From CAZVPZ01 sp964629245 (lineage in GTDB: Archaea > Nanohalarchaeota > Nanosalinia > Nanosalinales > Nanosalinaceae), in NCBI GenBank assembly GCA_964629245.1, contig CAZVPZ010000014.1:1-26350 (forward strand): 26,350 nucleotides of DNA. Reading direction: 5' to 3'. Of the stretch, positions 1 to 7,727 are shown piece after piece. The first letter of the stretch is position 1, and each line of letters opens with the position of its first letter. Made by a program: the position numbers and the translations under genes. Below the pieces are notes generated by a model. It did not search any database, had not been told where the DNA came from, and saw only the letters and a list, made by a program, of their open reading frames with translations.

Positions 1-74
1 CGTCCGTTCGTGCTGAGGACGTTGCATTAGGGCTGATTCGTCCGCCCCCGACGCTGGCTCTTCTATCTGAGAAT
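1..74. other. Left-edge stretch with no assigned gene
   Basis: Short edge sequence. One plus-strand frame is open from base 3 to a stop at 96-98 and could be the C-terminal tail of a gene lying outside the window. That peptide has no recognisable motif and would overlap the end of the minus-strand gene at 75. Nothing can be assigned with confidence. Confidence 0.3.
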
Positions 75-698
75 TCAGCTTTCAAGTCGGTTGATTAAAC
101 CCTGTAAATCCTTCTGGGCCTGTTTTATGTCTTTGTCTAGCCTGTTGGCGTTTCTGTGTTCTGCCCGGAAAATCTTTTTACCCTTTGAGGAACCCCCAAA
201 CCTCTCGAAGGCGTTTTCAGCCCTGCTAATGTCTCTCTGCGCCTCCAAGATTTCATCCTGCTCGATCTTCTTGTAAGCCGTCAGGGCCTGTTTAACGTAG
301 TCTTCGAAGCTGCTCAGGACATCCATCTTGTCCGCCTGCTCCAGTTTCGTCTCAGCCCGCGTCAACTGGAATCCGATGACCTTGAGTTTGGTCTGTCCCC
401 GTCGTAACCTGTGCTTGATGTAGGAATTTACGATATCTCGCCATCCTTCATCACTTACTCCGCCTTCCTCGTGGGCTATTCGCTCTGCTTTCTCCCAGTC
501 CTGGTTGTCGAGGTGTGAGAAAATAGTTCTTACCAGTTGATCCTTGTATTCCTGCACCAGGTGCTTCATTTCCCTCTCATATTCACTTTCCAGTTCTTCC
601 TCTTCTTTTCCTTCTGTAGCATCTTCAACAGAGCTGATGGCGTCTCTAGTTCTTCCAACTGCATCGTTGAAGGAATTCTTCAGTGTGTCGAATACCAT
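75..698 (-). CDS. Hypothetical coiled-coil protein, 207 aa
   Basis: I do not recognise this protein. It is highly charged and mostly predicted helical. A short amphipathic start (MVFDTLKNSF) is followed by a Glu-rich stretch near residues 28-45 and long heptad-like helices to the end. It has no signal peptide or membrane segment, so it is probably cytosolic or peripheral. The frame stays open upstream to 863, but I chose the ATG at 698 because a TATA-like box (ttaaaaag on the plus strand, 721-728) is centred about 26 nt upstream, the spacing seen throughout this window for leaderless genes. The ATG at 707 is an alternative. It diverges from the small lipoprotein at 799. Function unknown. Confidence 0.7.
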   Translation of the reverse strand: MVFDTLKNSFNDAVGRTRDAISSVEDATEGKEEEELESEYEREMKHLVQEYKDQLVRTIFSHLDNQDWEKAERIAHEEGGVSDEGWRDIVNSYIKHRLRRGQTKLKVIGFQLTRAETKLEQADKMDVLSSFEDYVKQALTAYKKIEQDEILEAQRDISRAENAFERFGGSSKGKKIFRAEHRNANRLDKDIKQAQKDLQGLINRLES

Positions 699-720
699 AG
701 CTATCATTACTCTCGAGCCG

Positions 721-728
721 TTAAAAAG
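721..728 (-). promoter_or_regulatory. TATA-like box for the 207-aa coiled-coil gene
   Basis: On the minus strand this reads ctttttaa. It is centred about 26 nt before the ATG at 698, consistent with a leaderless transcript. Confidence 0.5.
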
Positions 729-765
729 TTCAGTCTTCAGCTCTGCGCGGGTATTTCTCCTCCGA

Positions 766-774
766 GGATTTAAG
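766..774 (+). promoter_or_regulatory. TATA-like box for the small lipoprotein
   Basis: The sequence ggatttaag is centred about 28 nt before the ATG at 799. This is the spacing expected when transcription starts at the start codon. Confidence 0.45.
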
Positions 775-798
775 AACCGGCTCCTGGTTAGTTTGTGC

Positions 799-1051
799 AT
801 GGACTGGATGGTCGGGGCTGTGCTGGCGTTGGTTGTCGTCGTGTCGGGCTGCAGCAGTTTCATGGATTCGATGTCTCCTATGCAGAGGTTTCAGGACCTG
901 TCCGACAAGCGGGAGAGTTCGACCTACAGGGATCTCGGTGTGGAGTTGACCCGGGATACACCGGCACCCACACCATCAGGATAAAGTGGGTGCAGGTACA
1001 GGCGACAACCTTGGCGGCTCCATGGTAGACAACGTCAGGCTCTGCGAGTAG
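799..1051 (+). pseudogene. Small lipoprotein gene, possibly frame-broken
   Basis: From the ATG at 799 an intact 61-aa reading frame runs to a stop at 982-984. It starts with a clear lipoprotein signal peptide: a hydrophobic run ending in VVVSGC, with lipid-accepting Cys at about residue 18. A TATA-like box precedes it. After about residue 25 this frame loses any clear character. Two other frames downstream look more like a protein: GTHTIRIKWV in the second frame (about 960-995) and GGSMVDNVRLCE in the third, ending in tag at 1049-1051. VDNVRL-type endings are common in extracellular beta-sandwich domains. I infer a lipoprotein carrying a beta-sandwich, broken by two frameshifts or assembly errors. 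The alternative is a genuine 61-aa lipoprotein. Confidence 0.45.
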
Positions 1052-1058
1052 GCGGGGG

Positions 1059-1565
1059 TTAATCCTTCTTTCTCTCCCGGTACTCCTTCGCGGCTTCCCT
1101 GAGCTCTTCCCAGGAGGTGAGGTCTTCCATATGCTTCCGGAACTCCTGGCTCGCGAGGAACTCCTTGAGCTCGCCCGGCGCGCTCATCACGCTGTCATCC
1201 CCGGTCGCCAGGGAGTGAAGCTTGTCGAGCAGGTCCCTGTTCTCCTCCACGTACTCCTCCGCCCGGCTCTTGAACTCCGAGACCTCGGCGGGCAGGGGGT
1301 GGTACGCGTTGGTTATATCCTCGTACCTGATGGCCATCGCGGCCTGTACGATCTTGTGCAGCTCCTCTCTCTTTTTCTGGACGGTAGTCTTCTCCGGCTC
1401 CCTCCAGTCCAGCTTTTTACCGACACGCTTCAGCTTCCCACGGAAGCTATCGTCTCTGGGGTTTGCTCCAAGCCTCTCGGCTATCTCTCTCGCGGTGGGA
1501 TCTCTCATAAGCCTCTCGCGGTAGGTCTCTATCACCTTCCGTATCTGTTCACGGGTCGGCGCCAT
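1059..1565 (-). CDS. Hypothetical HTH-containing protein, 168 aa
   Basis: The N-terminal 40 residues (TREQIRKVIETYRERLMRDP, then TAREIAERLG) read like a helix-turn-helix of the kind that pairs a helix with a recognition helix, suggesting DNA binding. The rest is charged and helical with no catalytic motif I recognise. There is no signal peptide or membrane segment. The ATG at 1565 was chosen over one at 1604 because a TATA-like box (gataaatta, 1588-1596) is centred 27 nt upstream. It lies just downstream of the LMF-family gene on the same strand but seems to have its own promoter, which overlaps the last codons of that gene. It could be a transcriptional regulator; this is inferred only from the HTH-like segment. 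Confidence 0.7.
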   Translation of the reverse strand: MAPTREQIRKVIETYRERLMRDPTAREIAERLGANPRDDSFRGKLKRVGKKLDWREPEKTTVQKKREELHKIVQAAMAIRYEDITNAYHPLPAEVSEFKSRAEEYVEENRDLLDKLHSLATGDDSVMSAPGELKEFLASQEFRKHMEDLTSWEELREAAKEYRERKKD

Positions 1566-1587
1566 AGATGTACTGGTTTCGGGACCG

Positions 1588-1596
1588 GATAAATTA
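1588..1596 (-). promoter_or_regulatory. TATA-like box for the HTH protein
   Basis: A/T-rich box (minus-strand reading taatttatc) centred about 27 nt before the ATG at 1565. It overlaps the 3' end of the upstream gene. Confidence 0.5.
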
Positions 1597-3012
1597 GTTT
1601 TCATCTTCGCTGCCGCCCCTGACAGCGGGGTAGTACTCGTTCACCGGATACCTCTTCCAGTAGTTGCCTGTCTCCTTTTTCTCCTCCGGCGACGCGAACT
1701 CGTACCTGTAGCGCCGCGCTCTCACGTACTCGGGAGCGGTATCGAAAGGCTTCCGCTTTATCAGATCAAGCACATTTTCATCGTCCTCCGCAAGTTTGCC
1801 CATCAGCGAGCGGAACCACGGCCTCCGCGGTCTCGGGGTCATCGCCGCGAACCACATCTGCCAGTCAAGTCTGAGGTGGTAGGGAGCCACCTGGGGCGGC
1901 CGTCGATCCAGCCCCGTGGGCTTGCCGTAGAACTCGTACTCCTCCCATTCCGCGTCCTCCAGTGTCTCGTCCGTCGTGCCTTCTATAACGACCTCGTACC
2001 GCCTCCGTGTCACCGACCCGAAGGCACCGTACGTGTTCACGAGGTGAAGGGGGTTGAAACCAGCATTCATCTTCTGTCTCGGCGAGAGCATGTTCCGGAC
2101 CGGCCAGTAGCTGAGTGCGACGACGGCCCCCGCCAGCAGGTAAACCGCGAACATGTGAGGGGTGGAAGCTGGATCGACTACAGGAGGCTGAACGGGAAAG
2201 AGGCCGGTCAGAACTGTGTCGCTGAAAGTGGTGAATGCGAGCACCATCGTCAGCAGGTTGAGGAAAGCATAATTCCCTGTCAGCATCAGCCAGGTCTGGC
2301 TGAGTATGGTCAGTGTCCCGGCGACCGCGGCAAACGGCTGGGGGGCGAAGTAGAGGAAAGGGATGACGAGCTGGATGACGTGGTTGGACGCGGTTTCGAC
2401 GCGATGGAACTTTTCCGGGAGGTTGTGTGCGAACCGGCTCAGCGGGTTGGGCATGGGCTGGGTCTCGTGGTGGTAGTCTAGGCAGGTCAGTTCCCGCCAG
2501 CAGGAATCGCCGCGGAGCTTGATCAGGCCTGCGCCGAACTCTACGCGGAACAGCATCCACCTCAGCATCAGGATCACTAGGAAAGGTGCCGCAGTGCTCA
2601 TACCTCCAAGGAAGATAGCGAAGAAGCCCGCTTCGAGCAGCATCGATTCCCAGCCGAAGGAGTAGAAGGTCTGGCCCACGTTCACGAAGGAGAGGTAGAG
2701 CAGCCAGAGCAGGAACCAGGTTCCCATAGAAAACACGGTCCCGAACATCTCTGAGAGCCCGATGAGGGCGAGCGCAGAGAGCGTTAGACCTGTCCAGGCC
2801 ATGACGGATGCGGCCCTGTCGCTTGGAAAGAGATGGAGGAGACTGGGTGACTCCTTGAAGGGGACATGGTCGACGAAATCTGTGAAGGGTAGAAGCCCTT
2901 CCTCTCCAACCAAAGGCCTGAACTGGCGGATGGCTGCCAGGAAAGCTATAAAGTAGATAAGGGCGAGACCGCGCTGGAACAGGAACGCGGCGAGCCAGTA
3001 GCTGTCCGGCAT
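1594..3012 (-). CDS. Lipase maturation factor (LMF1) family membrane protein
   Basis: The protein is 472 aa with a series of hydrophobic segments (about 5-28, 73-90, 94-112, 124-152, 210-262, 283-300). It carries the LMF family signature in the loop at about residues 167-192 (RGDSCWRELTCLDYHHETQP, then MPNPLS). The C-terminal soluble part has the motifs YEFYGKPTG and APYHLRLDWQMWFAA, also typical of the family. In vertebrates LMF1 is an ER membrane protein needed for lipase folding; in archaea and bacteria the role is not established. Two Cys in the signature loop could serve redox chemistry, and a thioredoxin-like protein is encoded nearby on the other strand. A TATA-like box lies about 28 nt before the ATG. 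Family assignment is firm; function is inferred. Confidence 0.9.
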   Translation of the reverse strand: MPDSYWLAAFLFQRGLALIYFIAFLAAIRQFRPLVGEEGLLPFTDFVDHVPFKESPSLLHLFPSDRAASVMAWTGLTLSALALIGLSEMFGTVFSMGTWFLLWLLYLSFVNVGQTFYSFGWESMLLEAGFFAIFLGGMSTAAPFLVILMLRWMLFRVEFGAGLIKLRGDSCWRELTCLDYHHETQPMPNPLSRFAHNLPEKFHRVETASNHVIQLVIPFLYFAPQPFAAVAGTLTILSQTWLMLTGNYAFLNLLTMVLAFTTFSDTVLTGLFPVQPPVVDPASTPHMFAVYLLAGAVVALSYWPVRNMLSPRQKMNAGFNPLHLVNTYGAFGSVTRRRYEVVIEGTTDETLEDAEWEEYEFYGKPTGLDRRPPQVAPYHLRLDWQMWFAAMTPRPRRPWFRSLMGKLAEDDENVLDLIKRKPFDTAPEYVRARRYRYEFASPEEKKETGNYWKRYPVNEYYPAVRGGSEDEN

Positions 3013-3036
3013 AGGAACCAGTTAAAGTTGAAGTGG

Positions 3037-3043
3037 CTTAAAT
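3037..3043 (-). promoter_or_regulatory. TATA-like box for the LMF-family gene
   Basis: The minus-strand reading atttaag is centred about 28 nt before the ATG at 3012. Confidence 0.45.
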
Positions 3044-3058
3044 CTCCCGGCCGGTTCG

Positions 3059-3430
3059 CTACTCCTCCAACTCCTGATGTGCAGCCTTCGCGATCAGTAT
3101 CTCTCGTTGCACGTGGTATGCCTCACGCCTTATCATCGTGATGTAGCTCGTCACCGCGTAGAGCGCGAAGATCAGCGATGTACCGACGTAGGAGGCGAAC
3201 TTCTGGATAAGCTGTGCCTCTTCAAGGCCGAAGGTGGCGGCCACCGAGGTAACTATACTAGCGTAGAAAAGCACTTTCAGCAGACCCTGGATGAGTTTCA
3301 GCCTCCGGTAGTGCTTCAGCGCGGCCTCGTAACGTTCCATCTGGTGGTCGTCCAGCCGGTGCTTCAGGTAGTCCTGGACGTCCTTGTGCGCTTTACCCAG
3401 AGGTGTGAGTTCGAACAGGTGCCGTTTCAC
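3059..3430 (-). CDS. Small membrane protein with two helices, 123 aa
   Basis: I do not recognise a family. Residues 1-48 are charged and helical. Two hydrophobic segments follow, at about 49-67 (LLKVLFYASIVTSVAATFGL) and 81-99 (YVGTSLIFALYAVTSYITMI). A short charged tail ends the protein, so both termini are probably cytoplasmic. The start is a GTG at 3428-3430, supported by a TATA-like box (gggtttaac, 3450-3458) centred about 25 nt upstream. The gene ends 47 bases before the LMF-family start and points the same way, so limited co-transcription is possible. Function unknown. Confidence 0.7.
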   Translation of the reverse strand: MKRHLFELTPLGKAHKDVQDYLKHRLDDHQMERYEAALKHYRRLKLIQGLLKVLFYASIVTSVAATFGLEEAQLIQKFASYVGTSLIFALYAVTSYITMIRREAYHVQREILIAKAAHQELEE

Positions 3431-3477
3431 GTAACGGTTTTTTCGACCCGGGTTTAACTTTGTTTCCGACCGCTGGA

Positions 3478-3487
3478 CTTTATTTAG
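3478..3487 (+). promoter_or_regulatory. TATA-like box for the thioredoxin-like gene
   Basis: The sequence ctttatttag is centred about 26 nt before the ATG at 3509. It supports that start over the TTG two codons upstream. Confidence 0.5.
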
Positions 3488-3508
3488 GACCGTGAAGAAC
3501 AGTTGTGT

Positions 3509-4414
3509 ATGGTTCTGGAGGGCTCAAAGGCACCTGAGTTCAGGGACGTGGAAGAGTGGATCAACTCGGATCCTCTGTCGATTAACGATACCTTGCTGCT
3601 AGATTTTTGGAACTACAGCTGCCATATCTGTAGCCGTAGGGTGCGTTCTATACAGGAGTTGCATGAAGAGTATTCAGGGATCAAGGTCGTCGGGGTTCAC
3701 ACACCGAGGTTCAGCTTCGAGGAAGAGGCAGGGAACGTCAGGAAAGCGGTCGAGAGGAGGGGTATAGACTATTCCATCGCTGTGGACGACGGTGCGACTT
3801 GGCAAGCCTACGGCGGTTACAGGTGGCCGACTAACCTGATAGTCGATGAAGGCGAGGTGAAATGGAAGACGGCGGGTGGTGCAAAGCTGTCCGAGCTAGG
3901 AAAAGCGGTTTCAGAGGTTCTGGGTGAAGATACCCGGGGTATAGATAGCCCTGGATCCGGCAGCAACAGAAGGCGCGAGATTCACCTCGGGTACCGCTGG
4001 GGCGGAGGATTCAACGGATCCGGCAACTTCAGGGGTGTAAGAGAGTTCGAGGCCCCGGCAGGCCGGTCATTGAATGGTGTATATCTCGAGGGAAGGTGGC
4101 GCCAGGAAGAGGAATACCTTGAAGCGCTAGAAGGCGCGAAGCTTTTCCTTCCATCACAGTCATCCGATATAAGCGTGGTCGCGGGACCGGGGGGAGGAAT
4201 CCGAGATATCAGGGTCCGGAAGGATGGCGAAGTACTGGGGGGTGTTGAAGCCGGGGAGGACGTAAAGGATGATGGCTCTGTCCGTGTGAGGTATCCCGAG
4301 CTGTACAGGCTCGTTGACTCGCCGGGGCAGGGCTTCGAACTCGCACTGGCGCCGGAAAGCGGAACACGGCTTTACTCAATCACCGTCACTGATGGGAGAT
4401 ATAAAAATTGTTAA
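3509..4414 (+). CDS. Thioredoxin-fold protein with DipZ-type C-terminal domain
   Basis: The 301-aa protein has an N-terminal TlpA/AhpC-like thioredoxin domain (about 1-135) with active-site CHIC at residues 38-41, preceded by LLLDFWNYS. The typical cis-Pro region appears as GGYRWPTNLIV. The C-terminal part (about 150-301) starts REIHLGYRWGGGF and resembles the beta-rich domain at the end of DipZ-like thioredoxin proteins. The family handles disulfide exchange, usually outside the membrane and often fused to a CcdA-type electron transporter. Here no signal peptide or membrane segment is visible, so it may act in the cytosol or leave by an unrecognised route. It sits just upstream of an HtrA-type protease on the same strand. 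Confident on the fold, moderate on the C-terminal domain. Confidence 0.85.
   Translation: MVLEGSKAPEFRDVEEWINSDPLSINDTLLLDFWNYSCHICSRRVRSIQELHEEYSGIKVVGVHTPRFSFEEEAGNVRKAVERRGIDYSIAVDDGATWQAYGGYRWPTNLIVDEGEVKWKTAGGAKLSELGKAVSEVLGEDTRGIDSPGSGSNRRREIHLGYRWGGGFNGSGNFRGVREFEAPAGRSLNGVYLEGRWRQEEEYLEALEGAKLFLPSQSSDISVVAGPGGGIRDIRVRKDGEVLGGVEAGEDVKDDGSVRVRYPELYRLVDSPGQGFELALAPESGTRLYSITVTDGRYKNC
4399..4406 (+). promoter_or_regulatory. TATA box for the HtrA-type protease gene
   Basis: The sequence atataaaa lies inside the last codons of the thioredoxin-like gene. It is centred about 26 nt before the GTG at 4428. Confidence 0.55.
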
Positions 4415-4427
4415 CGAATCCGTGGAT

Positions 4428-5561
4428 GTGAACACTGAAAGGAAAATCAATTTCTTTGGCATCGCGGCCATCCTCCTTTTCGGCTCGGTTCTTGGCGGCG
4501 CTTTCACCTACCAGGTAATGGACGCCAGGATAGACTCCCTTGAGGCGGAAGTACAGGGACTCGAGCCGACTGAGAGGACTCTTTACGTCAACTCATCCAC
4601 CCGGACATCACTCTCCGACCTTTTCCAGAAAGTCGACCAGTCTGTGGTCTCCATAAGGACCAGGGCCGAGGATGAGTCGGCCCAGGGATCGGGTTTCATC
4701 TATTCGAAGCAGGGTTTTATCGTGACCAACGAACACGTGGTGGATGGTGCAAACAGGGTCGAGGTGACGTTCACGGATGGGGAGACCTTGGAGGCGGATA
4801 TCGTGGGGATGGACCAGGATACTGATCTTGCGGTGTTGAAGGTGGAGAAGGAAGGCTTGACCCCGCTGAAGCTGGGCTCACTTTCGAACGTCGAGGTGGG
4901 GCAGAGGGCGGTCGCTATAGGCAACCCGTTCGGTCTCAGGGGTTCGATGACCTCCGGGATAATCTCCCAGAAGGGCCGTCGTCTACCTACGGAAAGCGGG
5001 TTCTCTATACCGAACGTGCTCCAGACTGATGCGGCGATTAATCCCGGTAACTCCGGCGGGCCGCTTCTGAACGTCCGGGGGGAGGTAGTCGGCGTCAACA
5101 CTGCTATCGAGACACAGACCGGAACTTTCTCCGGGGTCGGGTTCGCTATCCCGGTCGATGCGGTGAAGCGCGTCGTCCCCGAGCTGATAGATGGCGGAGA
5201 GTACGAGCACCCGTGGATTGGCGTTTCCGGCCTGGATGTCAATAGCGATATAGCAGAAGAGATGGATCTGAACCGTAGCTATGGCTTCCTGATAGTTGAT
5301 GTCGTGGAAGACAGTCCCGCCTCACGGGCGGGGATAAAAGCAGGCAACAGGACGGCCAGGATACAGGGCAGCAACGTAAACGTTGGAGGAGACGTGATAG
5401 TGGGCATAAACAGAGAGAAGATGAGAGACATCACCGACATCCTCCTCTACCTTGAGACCCAGACAGAGGTCGGGGAGAAGGTCAATATAACCGTCATCCG
5501 TGACGGCCAGAGGACGGATATACCGCTGACACTCGGCTCGCGTCCTGAAAAGGTCGACTAG
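4428..5561 (+). CDS. HtrA/DegP-type membrane-anchored serine protease
   Basis: The 377-aa protein has an N-terminal anchor helix at about residues 9-28 (FFGIAAILLFGSVLGGAFTY), a short coiled segment, then a trypsin-like domain. The catalytic triad is visible: His103 in TNEHVV, Asp133 in DTDLAVLKV and Ser209 in GNSGGPL. A C-terminal PDZ domain spans about 262-370 (WIGVSGL, GFLIVDVVEDSPASRAGI, GDVIVGIN). The family degrades or chaperones misfolded envelope proteins; with this topology the protease faces outside. I prefer the GTG at 4428 because of the TATA box 26 nt upstream. GTG 4422 and ATG 4392 (co-translated with the upstream gene) are alternatives. It is tail-to-tail with pelota. Confidence 0.9.
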   Translation: MNTERKINFFGIAAILLFGSVLGGAFTYQVMDARIDSLEAEVQGLEPTERTLYVNSSTRTSLSDLFQKVDQSVVSIRTRAEDESAQGSGFIYSKQGFIVTNEHVVDGANRVEVTFTDGETLEADIVGMDQDTDLAVLKVEKEGLTPLKLGSLSNVEVGQRAVAIGNPFGLRGSMTSGIISQKGRRLPTESGFSIPNVLQTDAAINPGNSGGPLLNVRGEVVGVNTAIETQTGTFSGVGFAIPVDAVKRVVPELIDGGEYEHPWIGVSGLDVNSDIAEEMDLNRSYGFLIVDVVEDSPASRAGIKAGNRTARIQGSNVNVGGDVIVGINREKMRDITDILLYLETQTEVGEKVNITVIRDGQRTDIPLTLGSRPEKVD

Positions 5562-6544
5562 GGTTTGTAACGCAGTATAGCCGCGACCCCGCCTAAGTTC
5601 TCCAGCCGCTCCCCTGCCTCGTGGTCAGTGTGGATTACCTGCACCTCGCCACCTGCATGCTCCACGCTCTTCACCAGTCCCTGTCTCTCCCGGAACTCTT
5701 CCCGGGTAATCAGCAGCTTCTCGACAGCGCCCTGCTCTGCGAGTTCTTCCACGGGATTGCCGTAGCTCGCGTTCCCGTCGCGCTCCACCTCCTCGAAGAA
5801 TTCTTCAAGCGAATCCGACTCCTCCGAGATGCGGGAATCCTCCACCACTTTTTTCAGCGCGCCTCGCTTGATCGCCTCATTGAGCCCTGTTTTTCCCGTT
5901 ACCGAGGTGTCCTCGACAAAGGTCTTCCCCTGGAGTTCTTCGGGCAAAATGTCGTATACTTTCTGCTTCTCGAAGCCGGGCCCCGCGAGCACCATACTGT
6001 CCACGTCCTCCTCGGATCTCACGAGAACGTTCTTTATCTCCTGGTAGAAGGCCTCCCCGGTCTTCTGGTCGCTGTATAGCTTGCCAGGGATATTCTCTTC
6101 GAGTGCTGAAAGGTCGGTTATGCCCGATTCGCGTACCAGGAAAAGGTCAGCCTTTCCTTTCTCGACGAGGCAGAACAGCACCTCGTACGATCGCTTCGAC
6201 TCCGCCTCTTCCAGCCGATCCCAGTTCCGGGAGGTGAAATCACCCCATATCTCGAACTCGTCGCCGGGCTCCAGGTTGAACGTATGGTAGCCCTGTTCTA
6301 CCTCTTCATCCCCCCGGACCATCTCGCCGGTGACGCGGAGGCGGTCGTCTTGGAGCTCGACTTTCTCGGCTTCCAGCGTCAGCTTGAGCGTCTTCTTCTC
6401 CCGACCGTCTATCTTTGTACGTTGCGTGAGCGCGCGGACTCTATCACCCTCCCCTATAACATCCTTCAGGTACCAGAGATCGTCCTCGTTCTCTATCCCT
6501 ATCCTCGCGTATCCGTCTTTCCGGTCTGTTTCCAGTAGCTTCAT
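5558..6544 (-). CDS. pelA: mRNA surveillance protein pelota (Dom34)
   Basis: The 328-aa protein is homologous to eukaryotic Dom34/Pelota and related to release factor aRF1 but lacks the GGQ motif. The N-terminal Sm-like domain (about 1-125) carries the family pattern DDLWYLKDVIGEGDRVRA. The central domain (about 126-240) has the stretch DSMVLAGPGFEKQKVY and the C-terminal domain ends GVAAILRYKP. In archaea it binds stalled ribosomes with aEF1A and ABCE1 to release them. The start at 6544 (MKLLETDRKDGYARIG) fits family starts and has an A/T box 26 nt upstream. Longer in-frame starts would read through the divergent gene and are not credible. Its stop overlaps that of the protease gene. Confidence 0.93.
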   Translation of the reverse strand: MKLLETDRKDGYARIGIENEDDLWYLKDVIGEGDRVRALTQRTKIDGREKKTLKLTLEAEKVELQDDRLRVTGEMVRGDEEVEQGYHTFNLEPGDEFEIWGDFTSRNWDRLEEAESKRSYEVLFCLVEKGKADLFLVRESGITDLSALEENIPGKLYSDQKTGEAFYQEIKNVLVRSEEDVDSMVLAGPGFEKQKVYDILPEELQGKTFVEDTSVTGKTGLNEAIKRGALKKVVEDSRISEESDSLEEFFEEVERDGNASYGNPVEELAEQGAVEKLLITREEFRERQGLVKSVEHAGGEVQVIHTDHEAGERLENLGGVAAILRYKP

Positions 6545-6564
6545 GGTGAAAGCCTCGCTACCCA

Positions 6565-6574
6565 CAAATAAAAA
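6565..6574. promoter_or_regulatory. Shared bidirectional TATA-like box
   Basis: A single A/T run (aaataaaaac) lies in the middle of the 52-bp gap between the pelA start (6544) and the plus-strand start (6597). Its centre is about 26-27 nt from both ATGs. I see no second box in the gap, so it probably directs leaderless transcription both ways. Confidence 0.55.
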
Positions 6575-6596
6575 CCCTGAATCAACAGTTTTGTCT

Positions 6597-7727
6597 ATGG
6601 CGCAGGAGTTCGCAGCTGTACTGCTTTCCGGCCTCGTGATATTCGGGCTGGCCTTCGTAGCATCACAGGAGTTCGACTTTTCGAGTGAGAAGCCTGACAA
6701 GGTGGTTTTCGCGGAACACAACTTCGGTAAGGTGGGTAACGCGAAGCCTGATTCCAGAACGATAGGATTCGGCGATTTCAACGTCGGAGAGGGGCGGGGG
6801 GACGTACTCGTGGATAGACGTGAACGGGAGGATATCGACGCGTCTTTTCTCGACTCGGACAAGATATGGATAGGATACAACGCGACACAGCCCCAGGGAG
6901 GTAAAGTCACCTTTGAGGTCCTTGGACGCGAGGGCGGTGGCGCGGTCTACGTGAACGTCAATGGAAAGGATGTCTTCAAGGAACAGCTGGTCAGCGGTGG
7001 AACGCCCGAGATCGAGATACCGAACAGTGCGCTCAAGACCGGTCAGAACACGATAATAATAGGTACGACGAGCGGCGGCATATTCTCCTCGTCAGAATAC
7101 GTTATCGAGGATATCAAGGTCCGGGTGAGCGACCGCCGGTTCCATGATTATATCAACACCTTCAAGGTATACGACTACGAGGTCGAGGACTTCGTAGAGG
7201 GCCGTCTCAACTTCAACATCCGTAGCGCGGTGAAACCCGAGCCGCTGGAAGTGTGGATAAACGACAGGAACGTGTACACACTGAGCCGCGTACGTGGAAG
7301 AGAACAGGTCGACGTCAACCCGGCCAACGCCGACATCCACCCTGGTCTCAACGTCATAAGTTTCGAGACGGATGGAGAGGCGAAGTACGAGATAGAGAAT
7401 GCACAGCTCACGCTTCGCTATCTCGGGGCGACTGAGAGGAAGACCCTGAGCCTGGAGTTTGACGCGAAGGATTCGGAGCTCAACTTCGCAGGAGGCGAGG
7501 ACACCCGTGAATACCTCTCCTTCGAGTACCAGAACCTTCTCGGCTCACCGAGGCCGATGGTGCTGGAGCTCAACGGCAACAGCCATCCGGTAAATCCCCG
7601 GAACGGTGAGAACACAGTCGAACTGGAGTCGGACGAGTTCGACAGCCAGAACACTCTTGTTGTCAAAAGCAACGGCACTTACCAGATGAACAGACTGAGA
7701 CTGGTGTCAGAGAGGGTGGAGAACTAG
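6597..7727 (+). CDS. Single-pass membrane protein with beta-rich exterior, 376 aa
   Basis: An N-terminal helix at residues 5-23 (FAAVLLSGLVIFGLAFVAS) is followed by an ectodomain of repeated beta-sandwich-like units. These have patterns such as GGGAVYVNVNGKDVF, PLEVWINDRNVYTL and PRPMVLELNGNSHPV, each followed by a stretch like LKTGQNTIIIGT or IHPGLNVISF. This pattern resembles carbohydrate-binding or jelly-roll modules, with an NG/ND turn and an h-p-G-x-N-x-I strand. About three copies are visible. The short N-terminus before the helix is unusual for a cleaved signal and recalls class III-type or pilin-like anchors, but no clear cleavage site is seen. The next gene starts at the base after its stop, so the two are almost certainly one operon. 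Function unknown. Confidence 0.75.
   Translation: MAQEFAAVLLSGLVIFGLAFVASQEFDFSSEKPDKVVFAEHNFGKVGNAKPDSRTIGFGDFNVGEGRGDVLVDRREREDIDASFLDSDKIWIGYNATQPQGGKVTFEVLGREGGGAVYVNVNGKDVFKEQLVSGGTPEIEIPNSALKTGQNTIIIGTTSGGIFSSSEYVIEDIKVRVSDRRFHDYINTFKVYDYEVEDFVEGRLNFNIRSAVKPEPLEVWINDRNVYTLSRVRGREQVDVNPANADIHPGLNVISFETDGEAKYEIENAQLTLRYLGATERKTLSLEFDAKDSELNFAGGEDTREYLSFEYQNLLGSPRPMVLELNGNSHPVNPRNGENTVELESDEFDSQNTLVVKSNGTYQMNRLRLVSERVEN
7714..7720 (+). promoter_or_regulatory. Ribosome binding site of the 941-aa gene
   Basis: The sequence gggtgga lies about 7 nt before the ATG at 7728, inside the last codons of the preceding gene. No TATA box is visible at this junction, which supports internal initiation in an operon. 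Confidence 0.45.

Noticed and set aside
1865..2560. 231-aa minus-strand frame within the LMF-family gene
   Set aside because: Its Pro/Arg-rich composition is typical of an out-of-frame shadow, and the LMF frame has clear family motifs.
6545..6910. N-terminal extension of pelota by 122 residues
   Set aside because: It would overlap the divergent membrane-protein gene, and the family start and A/T box both support 6544.
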